Positions 35,675-46,825 are shown, counted from the first letter of the stretch. The stretch: DNA of 64,000 bases from Stutzerimonas stutzeri (GCA_901420285.1 CABDVE010000001.1:682001-746000), one strand, 5' to 3'. Notes: generated from the letters alone by a model not told the origin. Made by a program: numbers and translations.

Positions 35675-37342
35675 TTATAAGTAACCGAATAAACCGGTGA
35701 AGATATACCCGAAAATACAGGAAGTAATTACGCCGATTAAGCCCGGTAAAATAAAGCTGTGGTTGATTACGAATTTACCGATATGGGTGGTGCCGGAACG
35801 GTCGAATTGGATGGCAGCCAAGTCGCTTGGGTAGGTCGGTAAAATGTAGTAGCCATAACAAGCGGCGGCGAAAGCAAGGATAATTGCTGGGTCAACACCA
35901 ATACCTAATGCAAGTGGTACGAAAGCGACTAATGCGGCCGCTTGGGAGTTTACGAATTTGGAAATTAATAGCAACATTACTGCGTAAGTCCAAGGATGGG
36001 CTTTTACCACATCGCCTAAGGCAGCTTTCATCATTGGGGTGTGGACGGAGAACATGGTTTCTGCCATCCAGGAAATTCCAAATACAGCAACCAATGCAAT
36101 CATACCGGAACGGAAGATTTCGTTTTTGCTGATTTTACTTGCATCTGTTTTGGTAAAGATAATGATGAGCGAACCGGCTAACAACATGAAGATTTGGATA
36201 ACGTGAACCATACCTAATGTGGTTTTCTTTTTCGCGCTGTCTTTTAACTGAATAGTTGCGTTGGCAACGGTATCGGTTTTATCGCCTGTGGTGATAATGA
36301 CATTGTTATCCTGTACAGACAAAGTTTGATTTAAGACGCCTTTGTTGTCATAAATTTCAACGCTGTTATAGGCGGTTTGGGCTTTTGCTTTACTGTCTTT
36401 TACGTCAAGTGCCACTTTGCCGTCTTTAGTGAGGGCGACGATTTTACCATCTTTAATGTTGAAACTTTGTACTGCTTTACTGTCAGAAATTACCTCAACG
36501 ACTTGTGCTGGTGCGTTTTTCTCAAAGGACGGGCGCAATTCTTTAAAGTAACCTAGCAAGGCTACGATGATAATTGCTCCGAAGAAAATCCACATTGCGT
36601 TCCAACTGGACTGTGGTAACTTTTTGTCGAGCAAGGAGGCGCTATCACCATACACATATTTTTTGAATTCCGGATCTTTTAATTTCGCTTGAAATTCCTC
36701 GTCTTTATCCAAATCTTTACCGCGGAACCAACTGAAGATACCGATAGCTAATACGCCACAAAGGGTAGATGGTACGGTGATTTTTAATAAATCCAAGTAA
36801 CCGTCGAAGCCTGCCAAATGATTTTGTGCATTGACTAAGAATGCGGTTAAAGTAACTACGGCAACAGATACCGGTGACGCGATGATCCCCATTTGGGAGG
36901 CGATAGAACTCGCTGCCATCGGACGTTCCGGTCGGATGTTATTTTTGATGGCGATGTCATAAATAATCGGCAGCATGGTATAAACCACGTGTCCGGTACC
37001 GCATAAAATAGTTAAGAAACAGGTTACGAAAGGGGCGAGAATACTTACATATTTTGGGTTTTTGCGCAGTAATTTTTCTGCGATTTGCAACATTACATCC
37101 AAACCGCCACTGGCTTGTAATGTCGCGGATGTCACCACCACAGCGAGGATGGTCAGCATCACGTCGATTGCCGGTTTGCCCGGTTCGATACCAAAGCCGA
37201 ATACCAATACAATCAGACCAATACCGCCTAATAAACCCAGTGCAATACCGCCTTTTTTGGCGCCGTAGAACAAACAGATTAAGACGATGGCAAGCTGAAT
37301 AGTAAATTGCGTGCCTTCTCCTAAATTCATCAAGAAATCCAT
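35675..37342 (-). CDS. Anaerobic C4-dicarboxylate transporter (Dcu family) with extra domain
   Basis: Exchanges fumarate, malate or aspartate for succinate across the inner membrane during fumarate respiration. Hydrophobic helices and Dcu motifs are clear ([55 protein letters not shown]). At 555 residues it is about 110 longer than DcuA or DcuB. The surplus is one hydrophilic, strand-rich block at about residues 270-375, between the helix ending [11 protein letters not shown] and the helix [15 protein letters not shown], where the usual loop is short; from the flanking charges it should face the periplasm. An FNR-like site and a 10-bp palindrome lie upstream. Confidence 0.88.
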   Translation of the reverse strand: MDFLMNLGEGTQFTIQLAIVLICLFYGAKKGGIALGLLGGIGLIVLVFGFGIEPGKPAIDVMLTILAVVVTSATLQASGGLDVMLQIAEKLLRKNPKYVSILAPFVTCFLTILCGTGHVVYTMLPIIYDIAIKNNIRPERPMAASSIASQMGIIASPVSVAVVTLTAFLVNAQNHLAGFDGYLDLLKITVPSTLCGVLAIGIFSWFRGKDLDKDEEFQAKLKDPEFKKYVYGDSASLLDKKLPQSSWNAMWIFFGAIIIVALLGYFKELRPSFEKNAPAQVVEVISDSKAVQSFNIKDGKIVALTKDGKVALDVKDSKAKAQTAYNSVEIYDNKGVLNQTLSVQDNNVIITTGDKTDTVANATIQLKDSAKKKTTLGMVHVIQIFMLLAGSLIIIFTKTDASKISKNEIFRSGMIALVAVFGISWMAETMFSVHTPMMKAALGDVVKAHPWTYAVMLLLISKFVNSQAAALVAFVPLALGIGVDPAIILAFAAACYGYYILPTYPSDLAAIQFDRSGTTHIGKFVINHSFILPGLIGVITSCIFGYIFTGLFGYL

Positions 37343-37401
37343 AAAACACTCCCAAAAAATTGATTAAAGAATTAAAAATTCAGGCAGATCTTAGCATGCT
37401 T

Positions 37402-37427
37402 TTTAATACTAAATAAGTAGTATTAAA
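37402..37427 (-). promoter_or_regulatory. Perfect palindrome, NarP/NarL-like operator
   Basis: TTTAATACTA and TAGTATTAAA flank AATAAG, 60-85 bases before the transporter start. Its centre reads as two inverted heptamers TACTAAA-TA-AGTAGTA, a partial match (several mismatches) to the 7-2-7 NarP/NarL site, which would fit nitrate repression of fumarate respiration. It could instead bind another dimeric regulator. Confidence 0.4.
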
Positions 37428-37434
37428 TAGATTA

Positions 37435-37448
37435 TTGTTTTATATCAA
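37435..37448 (-). promoter_or_regulatory. FNR-like site of the dicarboxylate transporter
   Basis: TTGATATAAAACAA on the minus strand matches the FNR consensus TTGAT-N4-ATCAA with one mismatch. A -10-like TAAGAT at 37388-37393 would place the site about 60 bases upstream of the start of transcription, a usual activating position. Confidence 0.5.
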
Positions 37449-37630
37449 TATTTTTATTAAGCATAATCTTAATGAGTTTGTATGGATCGGAGGATAAGAT
37501 TTTGGCATTTTGGGAAGAAATTTTAGTTAAAAAATAATGAATTTTAGGAAGGCTATAATTGAAAATGTATTGGTGTTATAAAGATGTTTACATAAAAAAT
37601 TAGGCGACTCAAAAGTCGCCTAACTCGAAA

Positions 37631-37861
37631 TTATTGATTGTTTTGCACGTAATCAATCGCAGATTGAACGGTCGTAATTTTTTCAGCTTCTTCATCAGGA
37701 ATTTCGATATCAAATTCTTCCTCTAAAGCCATCACTAATTCAACAGTATCTAAAGAATCCGCACCTAAATCTTCAACGAAAGAAGCTTCGGGTTTAACAT
37801 CTTCTTCTTTAACACCTAATTGTTCAACGATGATTTTTTTTACGCGTTCTTCAATGCTCAT
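37631..37861 (-). CDS. acpP: Acyl carrier protein
   Basis: A 76-residue acidic four-helix protein that carries growing fatty acyl chains. The phosphopantetheine site is [12 protein letters not shown] with Ser36. It is followed by a short gap and lies downstream of fabG on the same strand, but 260 bases apart, so acpP is probably transcribed mainly from its own strong promoter. The protein is nearly identical to other gamma-proteobacterial ACPs. Confidence 0.98.
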   Translation of the reverse strand: MSIEERVKKIIVEQLGVKEEDVKPEASFVEDLGADSLDTVELVMALEEEFDIEIPDEEAEKITTVQSAIDYVQNNQ

Positions 37862-38121
37862 TTGTTTTTCCTATGTTGTAATAACTCATTGCTGAGCGGT
37901 TAGTGTATGAATTTTTGACAACCTTGCAACCTTTTTATTGAGTGGTCGCACCACGAAGGGCAAGTAAAAACACATACAGCGAAAATAGTTACATATCTTT
38001 GCATACGCTCAAGACGTAACCAAGCTATGATGCGGGGCAGATTCTAACACTATCTAAAACCTTTGGCTACGATTTTATAGGGGAAATCCGCCAACCTAAA
38101 ATGACTTATCCTGTCAAGGAG

Positions 38122-38850
38122 TTAGCTCATATATAAGCCACCATTTACATGTAATGTCGTACCGGTAATATATGCAGCATCTTCGGAAGCCAAGAAAGCC
38201 ACCGCTTTTGCGATATCCTTAGCTTCGCCTAAACGCCCCGCCGGAACATTAGAAAGAATCCCTGCTTTTTGTTCGTTCGTTAGCACCTCGGTCATGTCTG
38301 TTGCGATAAAGCCCGGTGCCACCACATTCACGGTAATACCGCGTGCCGCCACTTCTTTTGCAAGAGATTTTGAAAAGCCGATTACACCCGCTTTTGCCGC
38401 ACAATAATTGGTTTGTCCCGGATTACCCATTGAGCCTACAACCGAACCGATATTAATAATTCGTCCGAAACGTTTTTTCATCATGCTACGCAGCACCGCT
38501 TTGGAAAGATGATAAACCGCACTTAAATTAGTTTGCATAATATCGAACCATTCATCATCTTTCATACGCATTAACAAATTATCGCGTGTGATACCGGCAT
38601 TATTCACTAAAATATCGATATCGCCGAAATCACTTTTGATTTTCTCTAACACAGCCTCGATGGATGCAATGTCAGTTACATTCAAAACTAGCCCTTTGCC
38701 TTTATCACCTAAATAAGCGGAAATTGATTCTGCGCCTTTTTCAGACGTCGCTGTACCAATTACAAACGCACCTTTGGCGACTAATTCTTCCGCTACTGCT
38801 CGGCCAATACCACGCGTTGCGCCTGTTACTAAAGCAATTTTATCTTGCAT
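38122..38850 (-). CDS. fabG: 3-oxoacyl-ACP reductase
   Basis: NADPH-dependent short-chain dehydrogenase that reduces 3-ketoacyl-ACP in fatty acid elongation. The 242-residue protein has the cofactor loop VTGATRGIGRAV, the NNAG motif, and the catalytic Ser-Tyr-Lys set in IGSVVGSMGNPGQTNYCAAKAGV. It follows fabD by 12 bases on the same strand, so both are on one transcript. Confidence 0.97.
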   Translation of the reverse strand: MQDKIALVTGATRGIGRAVAEELVAKGAFVIGTATSEKGAESISAYLGDKGKGLVLNVTDIASIEAVLEKIKSDFGDIDILVNNAGITRDNLLMRMKDDEWFDIMQTNLSAVYHLSKAVLRSMMKKRFGRIINIGSVVGSMGNPGQTNYCAAKAGVIGFSKSLAKEVAARGITVNVVAPGFIATDMTEVLTNEQKAGILSNVPAGRLGEAKDIAKAVAFLASEDAAYITGTTLHVNGGLYMS

Positions 38851-38862
38851 TTTTCTTTCCTT

Positions 38863-39801
38863 TTACGCTAATAATTCTTCGATCGCATTGAGCGATGTGA
38901 TGTCATTTACTGATGCGGCTTGCAAATCGGCAACGATGCGTTTGGTTAAACCACTCAACACTTTGCCCGGGCCGATTTCAACCAGTACTTGAATGCCTTC
39001 TTGCGCCATTTTTTCTACGGTTTCCGTCCAACGAACAGGATTGTACAGTTGGCGAATCAATGCGGTGCTGATCGCGCTGCTCACTGAAGCCTTCTCTACA
39101 TCAACATTATTAATCACGGCGGTTTGCGGTGCGGATAAAGCGATCTTTTCTAAGGTCAACGCTAATTTATCTGCCGCTGGTTTCATTAATACGCAATGGG
39201 AAGGCACGCTCACCGATAATGGTAACGCGCGTTTGGCTCCCGCTTCTTTACATAATGCGGCAGCACGCTCTACCGCTGCTTTTGCACCAGCAATCACTAC
39301 TTGTCCAGGTGAATTAAAGTTCACCGCAGAAACCACATCGCCCTGCTCGGCTTGTTTGCAAGCATTAATAATGGCGTCGTTATCTAGCCCGATAATCGCG
39401 TACATGGCGCCGGTGCCCTCAGGTACGGCTTGTTGCATAAGTTTACCGCGCAATTCCACCAATTTAACGGCATCTTGAAAATCTAATGCGCCGGCGCATA
39501 CCAAGGCGGAATATTCACCTAAGCTATGTCCCGCCATTACTTCTGGTTTGAATTGCGGATATTTTTCTTGCCATACGCGATAAACCGCCACAGAAGCGGC
39601 TAGCAGTGCAGGCTGGGTTTGCCAGGTTTTATTGAGTTCTTCTGTAGGGCCTTGCTGTGCTAATTGCCATAAATCATAGCCCAGCACATCAGAAGCTTGT
39701 TTGAATGTTTCGGTCACAATTGGGTATTCGGTCGCAAGCTCGGCAAGCATACCGACCGCTTGGGAACCTTGTCCTGGGAAGACCATTGCAAATTTTTTCA
39801 T
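38863..39801 (-). CDS. fabD: Malonyl-CoA:ACP transacylase
   Basis: Loads malonyl groups from CoA onto ACP. The 312-residue protein shows FPGQGSQAVGM at the N-terminus, the nucleophile elbow AGHSLGEYSAL (Ser near 92), and SVPSHCVLM with the catalytic histidine region. fabG lies 12 bases downstream. An AATGCGGTGCTG word falls within the coding region near codon 247. A hairpin between fabH and fabD may limit read-through from upstream. Confidence 0.97.
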   Translation of the reverse strand: MKKFAMVFPGQGSQAVGMLAELATEYPIVTETFKQASDVLGYDLWQLAQQGPTEELNKTWQTQPALLAASVAVYRVWQEKYPQFKPEVMAGHSLGEYSALVCAGALDFQDAVKLVELRGKLMQQAVPEGTGAMYAIIGLDNDAIINACKQAEQGDVVSAVNFNSPGQVVIAGAKAAVERAAALCKEAGAKRALPLSVSVPSHCVLMKPAADKLALTLEKIALSAPQTAVINNVDVEKASVSSAISTALIRQLYNPVRWTETVEKMAQEGIQVLVEIGPGKVLSGLTKRIVADLQAASVNDITSLNAIEELLA

Positions 39802-39875
39802 TTTGTTTTCCTGCTTTTTAGGTTTAAATCAAAATCTTTTTTGATGGAATCAGTTCCGTCTGATTTTAAATATAA

Positions 39876-39903
39876 AAAATGCGGTTAATATCAACCGCAC
39901 TTT
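39876..39903 (-). terminator. Uptake-word hairpin between fabH and fabD
   Basis: Minus-strand AAAGTGCGGTTGATATTAACCGCATTTTTTA: a short stem made from an uptake word and its near-complement, followed by T residues. It sits in the 135-base gap after fabH and may partly terminate the upstream transcript. Confidence 0.6.
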
Positions 39904-39936
39904 CAACGCAATCCGACCATTATTTTATCAAAATAA

Positions 39937-40887
39937 TTAGAATCTCACTAATGCCGAACCCCAAGTCCAACCACCACCAAAAGCTTCTAATAAAAGCAAT
40001 TGACCGCGTTGAATACGTCCATCGCGCACTGCTTCATCTAATGCTACCGGTACTGTTGCAGCGCTGTTGTTGGCATATTTATCTAAGGTTACCACCACTT
40101 GCGACATATCCATTTCCAGCTTTTTTGCCGTTGCCGTGATAATACGTAAATTCGCCTGATGCGGTACTAACCAGTCAATGTCTTTTTTATCTAAGTTATT
40201 GGCCGCAAGAGTTTCCTCCACTACGTTGGAAAGCTCGCGTACGGCCAGTTTAAAGGTCTCATTGCCTTGCATTTCAATGTAGCCTGATTTGGCTTCGCCA
40301 CGCTCCGGCTGCGGTAGTACTAAGGCGGCTTTTTTATCTGCTGAAGCGTGTAAATGGGTAGAAATGATGCCTTCCTGTTCGCTAGCTTCTAAGAGCACCG
40401 CACCGGCGCCGTCGCCGAATAGGACTACAGTGCTACGATCGGTTTCATCAAGTTTACGAGAATTAAGATCAGAACCAATGACCAATGCTTTTTTCACTTT
40501 GCCAGTACGAATAAATTGATCGGCCACGCCTAACGCATATACAAAACCGGTGCAAGCTGCCGCCAAATCAAAGGAAATTGCGTCTTCAATATCTAGCATT
40601 CCCTGTATTTGGCATGCCGCGCTTGGGTAAGCGTGCGAGCCACTGGTGGTAGCGACGATAATAAGCTCAATGTCTTGAGCATTTATTTGTGCGGCTTCAA
40701 TCGCATTTTTTGCCGCTGCAAACCCCATGCTGGCGACAGTTTCATCGGCGCTAGCAATACGTCGCTCACGAATACCGGAGCGGGTGACAATCCATTCATC
40801 AGAAGTGTCGACCATTTTTTCTAAGTCGGCATTAGTACGAATATGACTCGGTAAATAACTACCGGTGGATAAAATTTTACTATTCAT
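39937..40887 (-). CDS. fabH: 3-oxoacyl-ACP synthase III
   Basis: Starts fatty acid synthesis by condensing acetyl-CoA with malonyl-ACP. From the ATG at 40887 it has 316 residues, the family length; a TTG two codons upstream is an alternative but not needed. The Cys-His-Asn triad appears in [14 protein letters not shown] (Cys about 112), [10 protein letters not shown] and [14 protein letters not shown]. It lies 18 bases after plsX on the same strand. Confidence 0.97.
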   Translation of the reverse strand: MNSKILSTGSYLPSHIRTNADLEKMVDTSDEWIVTRSGIRERRIASADETVASMGFAAAKNAIEAAQINAQDIELIIVATTSGSHAYPSAACQIQGMLDIEDAISFDLAAACTGFVYALGVADQFIRTGKVKKALVIGSDLNSRKLDETDRSTVVLFGDGAGAVLLEASEQEGIISTHLHASADKKAALVLPQPERGEAKSGYIEMQGNETFKLAVRELSNVVEETLAANNLDKKDIDWLVPHQANLRIITATAKKLEMDMSQVVVTLDKYANNSAATVPVALDEAVRDGRIQRGQLLLLEAFGGGWTWGSALVRF

Positions 40888-40905
40888 AATCAATAAATTG
40901 AATTA

Positions 40906-41934
40906 TTAATAACGAGCTAAACCCGCTAAGATTTTTTCTGGAAGTCGCTGGCGAGCTTGAAAAGCGGCATCGGCGATAGCATGTGCAAAAGCGTTTACAT
41001 TAGCACTGCCGTGGCTTTTCACCACGACGGCAGTTAAGCCAATCAGTGATGCACCATTATATTCATCAGGATTAATACGCTTCAAACGTTGATAAGTAGT
41101 TTTAAATAAGTGGCGCATTATCTTGGCAAAAATAGGTTTGAAATAGCGTGAATGAGACGATGTCTCTTTTCCCTTGAATAAAGATAATACATTTTTTGCC
41201 GCGCCTTCGAGCGTTTTCAATGCTATATTTCCGGCAAAACCATCGCTTACGATCACATCCGTTTTACCGTTAAGCAACATATCGCCTTCAATAAAGCCGA
41301 TATAGTTAAGTAGACTCGATTTTTCAAGTAAATTTGCGGCATCACGTATGGATTGACGTCCTTTAATTTCTTCTATGCCGATATTCAGCAAAGCAACACG
41401 AGGATACACTAAATTTAATTGATTTTCGGCAAAAATCGCGCCCATTATAGCAAATTGATAGAGATTTTCCGCATTGCATTCGACATTTGCGCCAAGATCT
41501 AACATCACGGACTTTTCGCCGTCTACAGTTGGGAGCAATGAAATTAATGCAGGGCGTGCAATGCCTTTAAGCGGTTGTAATAAAATTTTGGATAAGCCCA
41601 TTAAGGCGCCGGTATTGCCTGCGCTCACACAGCCTTGCGCAGCACCGAGCTTCACTGCTTCTAATGCTAAACGCATAGACGTGCCTTTGCTATGGCGTAA
41701 TGCGTGAGAGATGCCATAATTATTGTCAATTGTGCGACTACAATGTTGAATTTGGATGCGCTCTAAAAGAGTTTTGGGACAATTTTCGAGTAAGTGCGTG
41801 ATCTGTTGGCTATCGCCAAATAGAAATAAAGATAGCATCGGATCCTTTTCCAATGCTAAGAGAGATGCGGGGATAGTAATACGGGGACCTATGTCCCCGC
41901 CCATCACATCTAACGCTAAGGTTAGACGAGTCAA
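40906..41934 (-). CDS. plsX: Phosphate acyltransferase PlsX
   Basis: Makes acyl-phosphate from acyl-ACP, feeding phospholipid synthesis. The 342-residue protein begins MTRLTLALDVMGGDIGP; the start codon is TTG at 41934, as is common for this gene, and is supported by alignment with family N-termini. CVSAGNTGALMGLSKILL, MLDLGANVECN and VSDGFAGNIALKTLEG are conserved. It belongs to the yceD-rpmF-plsX-fabH run typical of gamma-proteobacteria. Confidence 0.95.
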   Translation of the reverse strand: MTRLTLALDVMGGDIGPRITIPASLLALEKDPMLSLFLFGDSQQITHLLENCPKTLLERIQIQHCSRTIDNNYGISHALRHSKGTSMRLALEAVKLGAAQGCVSAGNTGALMGLSKILLQPLKGIARPALISLLPTVDGEKSVMLDLGANVECNAENLYQFAIMGAIFAENQLNLVYPRVALLNIGIEEIKGRQSIRDAANLLEKSSLLNYIGFIEGDMLLNGKTDVIVSDGFAGNIALKTLEGAAKNVLSLFKGKETSSHSRYFKPIFAKIMRHLFKTTYQRLKRINPDEYNGASLIGLTAVVVKSHGSANVNAFAHAIADAAFQARQRLPEKILAGLARY

Positions 41935-41954
41935 GTGAATACCTATAAGTGAAA

Positions 41955-42125
41955 TTACTTATTAATCACTTTGCGACCACGATAGTAACCATCAGCGGTT
42001 ACATGATGGCGTAAGTGAGTTTCACCGCTTGCTTTGTCTACTGATACTGCAGCAGTAGTCAACGCGTCGTGCGAACGACGCATATCACGACGTGAACGAG
42101 ATTTTTTGTTTTGTTGAACAGCCAT
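41955..42125 (-). CDS. rpmF: 50S ribosomal protein L32
   Basis: A 56-residue basic ribosomal protein: [20 protein letters not shown], then a C-terminal GYYRGRKVI. It lacks cysteines, so it is the zinc-independent form. It lies between yceD and plsX, the conserved arrangement, with TAGGAG before the start. The start codon is at 42125 and the stop at 41955. Confidence 0.97.
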
Positions 42126-42147
42126 CGGCCATACTCCTAAATTTAAT

Positions 42148-42672
42148 TTACTTTTGCTTTAAATTAGCTAATACAGCGAACGGGTTCGGCTTGTTTGCCA
42201 ATTCTTCTGGCAATTCGCCAAAAACCTGTTCCTGCGCGGACACTTCACAGTGTTCAGGTGAATGCATTGGTACAAGCGGCAAAGCTAAAATTAACTCGTC
42301 TTCCACCGTGCCAATTAAATCTATTTCGCCAAACTCATTAAATTCGATTGGCTCATAAATTTGGGGCAATACCTCAGCCTGATCCCAACTAGCCACAGGA
42401 CTGTAAGCAAATTCACATTCCAATGTTTGCTTGAGTGGCTCACCGCAACGTTGACATTCTAATTCAACCTCAACTTGCGCTTCACCTTTCATCACTACCA
42501 ATTTCTGCGGATCAATATAAAACGACAATGTTACCTGTGCATCGCTGAGCACGTTTACCACTGATTTTGCTAAACGCTTCAACTGATTTGCCGCATAATA
42601 ACCAGCATAATTAAGCCGTCTTTGAGCATCTTTTTGCGGGTCAACGGTGAGGGGTAGTTTTACCTTTTGCAT
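42148..42672 (-). CDS. yceD: YceD family (DUF177) protein
   Basis: A 174-residue protein needed for normal 23S rRNA accumulation in E. coli and plants. It has the DUF177 cysteine pattern [17 protein letters not shown] near residue 85 and an acidic C-terminal half. It is the first gene of the yceD-rpmF-plsX-fabH run, 22 bases from rpmF. The N-terminus [19 protein letters not shown] also fits. Confidence 0.92.
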
Positions 42673-42814
42673 AGGGCGCGAATATTACCTGTTGTAAAGA
42701 AAATAGTCAAAGGAAAATGATATTTTTTATATAAGAAAAAACAAGAACTATCCTAAAAATCAATTTCTACAAGAGTTATTTTGTTCATCACTTTACCGAA
42801 GTTATTTTCAACGC

Positions 42815-42846
42815 GCTTTTGAGCACCGCATTGACCGCTCAAAAGC
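42815..42846 (-). terminator. Hairpin after pfkA
   Basis: GCTTTTGAGC and GCTCAAAAGC form a perfect 10-bp stem, with an AGCACCGCATTG word in the loop. It is 18 bases past the pfkA stop. There is no strong T-run, so termination is likely but not certain. Confidence 0.5.
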
Positions 42847-42863
42847 ATTTTATATTCGCCAAA

Positions 42864-43829
42864 TTATTCTAAGCGTTTTGCCACTTCCAACCAGTCGCCT
42901 TTAAATTCACGATGCATATTGTTGATAGCATCAATGATATCATGATGAACCAATTGTTCGTTTTGAATGCCTACGCAGTAGCCACCTTTGCCTTGGAGCA
43001 AGAGATCTACTGCATAAACCCCCATCCGTGATGCCAAAATGCGATCGAAAGCGCAAGGTGAACCGCCGCGTTGAACATGACCAAGCACAGTTGCACGGGT
43101 TTCATGCCCCACGCGAGCCTCAATCTCGTGAGCGAGCGAATGCACATCAGTTAACAGCTCTGTAATCGCAATAATTGCATGGCGTTTACCTCGAATAATA
43201 CTGCGCTCAATTTGACGAATAAGTTCTTCGCGATCAAATTCTACTTCAGACGCGACGATATATTCACAACCGCCTGCGATGCCTGCAGAGATGGTTAAAT
43301 CGCTACAATGACGTCCCATAATTTCTACAATAGAAATACGTTGGTGAGAGCTTGACGTATCACGCAAACGGTCAATAGCCTCTACGGCAGTTTGCAATGC
43401 GGTTTGATAACCGATAGTGTAATCTGTGCCGGCGACATCGTTGTCGATGGTGCCAGGAATCCCCACGCAAGGGAATCCGTGCTCTTCCGTTAAGAGTTTG
43501 GCGCCCATGTAAGAACCGTCACCACCGATAACGACTAAAGCGTCGATGCCGTGGGAGCGTAAAATCTCCGCACATTTCGCACGTATTTCCGGATTCTTAA
43601 ATTCAGGGAAGCGCGCCGAACCTAAAAAAGTACCACCGCGATTAATAATATCGGATACACTATAGCGGTTTAATTGCTTAACTTTATTGTTATATAAGCC
43701 TTGATAGCCTTCATAGATTCCAAATACTTCCAATCCTTCTGCCAATGCTGCACGCACTACGCCGCGGATTGCCGCATTCATCCCCGGCGCGTCACCGCCG
43801 CTGGTCAATACTGCGATTTTTTTAATCAT
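42864..43829 (-). CDS. pfkA: 6-phosphofructokinase
   Basis: ATP-dependent phosphofructokinase of glycolysis. The 321-residue protein has the ATP site [27 protein letters not shown], and the active-site base in [16 protein letters not shown], followed by [12 protein letters not shown] and GHVQRGGSP. It stands alone on the minus strand. Gene order with the following lipoprotein, yaaA and dprA is as in H. influenzae. Confidence 0.97.
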   Translation of the reverse strand: MIKKIAVLTSGGDAPGMNAAIRGVVRAALAEGLEVFGIYEGYQGLYNNKVKQLNRYSVSDIINRGGTFLGSARFPEFKNPEIRAKCAEILRSHGIDALVVIGGDGSYMGAKLLTEEHGFPCVGIPGTIDNDVAGTDYTIGYQTALQTAVEAIDRLRDTSSSHQRISIVEIMGRHCSDLTISAGIAGGCEYIVASEVEFDREELIRQIERSIIRGKRHAIIAITELLTDVHSLAHEIEARVGHETRATVLGHVQRGGSPCAFDRILASRMGVYAVDLLLQGKGGYCVGIQNEQLVHHDIIDAINNMHREFKGDWLEVAKRLE

Positions 43830-43945
43830 ATATTACCTACTTGAATTTAATAGAATAAGAAATGCAACTAAGGTTACACTATTCGGCCTATCCGCTCTAG
43901 AAAAATTCCTGAAATTTATCAGCATTTTGATCTAGATAAACTTTT

Positions 43946-44527
43946 TTAAGTCAAATGTTGGCAATGCCATCGCCAATCCATTTTATCTAGCGTTTTTACT
44001 TCGTTAGCAATCAAATATTTTTGTAAATGTCGCAATACTTTTTCGCGACTTAAATGGCGACTATTTTTTACTTTTTGCGAATATTGGAATTGTACGAAAC
44101 CGCATTGAGGGATGTTTTGTCCGCGCATTACATCCACTTGCCAAGAAGGATTGGTTGCGCTTGGTGCGTAAACGACATAACCGCTTAAACCTTGTGCTTT
44201 TTTCGTTTTTTCATGTTGAACCGGTGCTAATTTAAACGATACGACGTCCGTACTACGATACACGCGTTCCCGTAGTTCAATGCGGTCCTCAATTGAGCGG
44301 TTTAACATATTGCGATCTAACAATACTTCGATTTGCGATTGCCATTTTTCTGGCGTATCGGGGGCACTTAGATAAACATAACGCGCCACCGTATCTAAAT
44401 CTTGCCATTTTGCCAATTGATAGGCTTTATTTTGATATTCGATTTGGTTCGGCACAGCGAGTTGTGTAGGTTTGCTTGCACAAGCGGAAAGCAAGAGTAG
44501 GCTCAAAATAATAGCTATCTTATTCAT
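43946..44527 (-). CDS. Lipoprotein of unknown function
   Basis: A 193-residue predicted lipoprotein. The start at 44527 ([18 protein letters not shown]) gives an ideal lipobox with Cys16; an upstream in-frame start 51 bases earlier would hide this inside a charged leader. It overlaps the end of yaaA by 8 bases, so the two are translationally coupled. No known domain is recognised. The same pairing with yaaA occurs in Haemophilus, suggesting a family-specific envelope protein. Confidence 0.82.
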   Translation of the reverse strand: MNKIAIILSLLLLSACASKPTQLAVPNQIEYQNKAYQLAKWQDLDTVARYVYLSAPDTPEKWQSQIEVLLDRNMLNRSIEDRIELRERVYRSTDVVSFKLAPVQHEKTKKAQGLSGYVVYAPSATNPSWQVDVMRGQNIPQCGFVQFQYSQKVKNSRHLSREKVLRHLQKYLIANEVKTLDKMDWRWHCQHLT

Positions 44528-45296
44528 CGTGATCTCGCTTAAATACAAATTCTTTTTCAGTGGAGGCCGTTTCATCAAACCAATAACCGTTCAAATCAAA
44601 ATCCTTTAATTGTTCAACTTGGGTCAATCGATTTTGAATCATATAACGACACATTAAGCCGCGAGCTTTTTTAGCATAAAAACTGACCGTTTTATATTTG
44701 CCGTTTTTGTAATCCAAGAAAACTGGTTTAACGATTTGAGCGTCCAATCGGCTCGGTTTTATAGATTTGTAGTATTCTTCAGACGCCAAATTCACTAACA
44801 CATCGTCCCCTTGCGCATCAATGGCTTGTTGCACGGCTTGGGTAATCGTATTTCCCCAGAACGCATAAAGATCTTTGCCTTTCGGGGTAGTTAATTTAGT
44901 GCCCATTTCTAAGCGATAGGGCTGCATTAAATCAAGCGGTTGAAGTAAACCGTATAAACCGGAAAGCATACGAAGGTGAGTTTGGGCAAACGAAATATCC
45001 TCATCGGACAGCGAATTCACATCCAAGCCGGTATAAACATCGCCTTTGAAAGCAAAAATCGCTGCGCGAGCATTTTTTTCGTTATGTGATTTTGTCCACT
45101 CGGCGAAGCGTGCGGCGTTTAGGCTGGCTAGTTTATCGCTGATAGACATTAAAGATGCAATATCTTGCGGGGAAAGTTTGCGGCAAATTTCAATCAGTTG
45201 CTCGCTGTAATCCGTTAAGCGCGGTTGAGAAACTGGGAGATTTCTGACCGTACTTTCAAAATCTAAGGTTTTTGCCGGGGAAATAATCGCTAACAT
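44520..45296 (-). CDS. yaaA: Peroxide stress protein YaaA
   Basis: A 258-residue DUF328 protein that lowers free iron and so limits Fenton damage under peroxide stress. The signature N-terminus [14 protein letters not shown] and the blocks [32 protein letters not shown] and [11 protein letters not shown] are all present. It lies downstream of dprA on the same strand after 67 bases and overlaps the lipoprotein gene. Confidence 0.95.
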   Translation of the reverse strand: MLAIISPAKTLDFESTVRNLPVSQPRLTDYSEQLIEICRKLSPQDIASLMSISDKLASLNAARFAEWTKSHNEKNARAAIFAFKGDVYTGLDVNSLSDEDISFAQTHLRMLSGLYGLLQPLDLMQPYRLEMGTKLTTPKGKDLYAFWGNTITQAVQQAIDAQGDDVLVNLASEEYYKSIKPSRLDAQIVKPVFLDYKNGKYKTVSFYAKKARGLMCRYMIQNRLTQVEQLKDFDLNGYWFDETASTEKEFVFKRDHDE

Positions 45297-45363
45297 AGCT
45301 TCTCCTCAATAAAATTGAGGCGTTATGTTAGCACAGGATCAAGCAAGGCTCTATACGTGGCTT

Positions 45364-46551
45364 TTATACGCGCTGATAAAGTCCGTTTTCGCTCATAATT
45401 AAATCTTGTAATTCCAAATCCAGTAGTTGCACCAGCAACACATCAACACTTAAATTAAATTCTTGCGCCAATTCGTCCACACTAATCGGCGTATAACCGA
45501 TACGCGCGTAAAGTTCCGGATGGTTCGGGCGTATGGCAGAAGGTGCCGGTGCGTTGGAGGTGCTTTTTAGCACCGCATTGGAAGGTGAAATTCCGCCGGA
45601 ATAAGGCGAAGCAGGCGCAGAATTGCGCGTTGCGACTGCGGTTTTATCAAAACCAATTTTGGCTTGGGCATGCGCGGGATGTTCATCTAATGTATCCAAA
45701 ATATCTTTCACGTTTTCCACCAATAAGGCGCCCTGTTTAATCAATTGATGGCAGCCTCGACTGAACTCGCTTTGCAGGTTACCGGGCAGTGCGAACACTT
45801 CGCGATTTTGTTCCAAGGCGTAACGGGCGGTGATCAACGAACCGCTTTTTTCGGTCGCTTCGATCACTAAAGTGCCGATGGAAAGCCCACTGATGATGCG
45901 ATTGCGACGGGGAAAATTTTCCGGTATCGGTGGCTGATCCGGTAAAAACTCTGAAACTAAAGCACCGTTTGCGTCCAAAATACGTTGTGCCAGTGAACGG
46001 TGTTTCTGAGGATAAAGTCGATTGAGCCCACTGCCCAGCACCGCAATGGTTTGTCCGCCCGTTTCCAATGCGGCTTGATGGCAATACCCATCGATACCGA
46101 GCGCCAATCCGCTGGTAATCGCAAAACCGGCCAGGACGAGTTCAGTCGCAAAATATTTCGCCCAGGCTTCGCCGTAATTCGAGCAATAACGACTACCGAC
46201 CATGGCGATTTGGCGTTGGGAAAGTGCTGCTATACTACCTTGTACAAATAATAAAGGGGGAAAACCGCTGGTGCATTTTAGAATGTAAGGATAATCGGAT
46301 GAAAAATAGTTAATCAGATAATTACCTTCTTTTGTCGCCCACTCCAATGCGGGATCAATATATTGGTTACAGGGCTTAAACCAACGTTGTATTTGTATGT
46401 CAGTCCAACCTATTTGACGTAGCATCGCATCATCATAATTTAAAAAATCAGTCAATTTGATATTGGATAAAATGTTATAAACTCCCACGCTACCCAGTTT
46501 CGGCACTTGCAATAGACGAAGCAAAATTTCTGTTGCTTGAGTTTGAGTCAT
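45364..46551 (-). CDS. dprA: DNA processing protein DprA
   Basis: Binds incoming single-stranded DNA during natural transformation and loads RecA. The 395-residue protein has an N-terminal helical domain, a Rossmann-type core with [46 protein letters not shown] and SEFLPDQPP, and a C-terminal winged-helix domain ([13 protein letters not shown] onward). A low-complexity linker at about residues 300-330 contains the dispersed word AGCACCGCATTG, read as SNAVL. Its presence agrees with the uptake-word density: this organism should be, or recently was, transformable. Confidence 0.96.
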   Translation of the reverse strand: MTQTQATEILLRLLQVPKLGSVGVYNILSNIKLTDFLNYDDAMLRQIGWTDIQIQRWFKPCNQYIDPALEWATKEGNYLINYFSSDYPYILKCTSGFPPLLFVQGSIAALSQRQIAMVGSRYCSNYGEAWAKYFATELVLAGFAITSGLALGIDGYCHQAALETGGQTIAVLGSGLNRLYPQKHRSLAQRILDANGALVSEFLPDQPPIPENFPRRNRIISGLSIGTLVIEATEKSGSLITARYALEQNREVFALPGNLQSEFSRGCHQLIKQGALLVENVKDILDTLDEHPAHAQAKIGFDKTAVATRNSAPASPYSGGISPSNAVLKSTSNAPAPSAIRPNHPELYARIGYTPISVDELAQEFNLSVDVLLVQLLDLELQDLIMSENGLYQRV

Positions 46552-46825
46552 TCCTTGTCCTTTTTATAAAGATTAAATCCCGCAGATTATGTAAATAATG
46601 GAAAAACTCGCGAGTGTTTGGTTGCACTTTTGCGATTTGAATCACAAAATTAAGAAAAAATAGAATTTTTTACCACTCCTATAAAATCGGAAAAGACAGT
46701 GTAAAAATAGTTTCTTTATTGTGTTTTTTAGTGGAATTATCTGGGAAATATAGTATAAATAGTGAAATGTATTGGTTATGCTTTTTATAATCTGTGAATG
46801 AAGGGATAAAACGCTAAAAAAGCAT

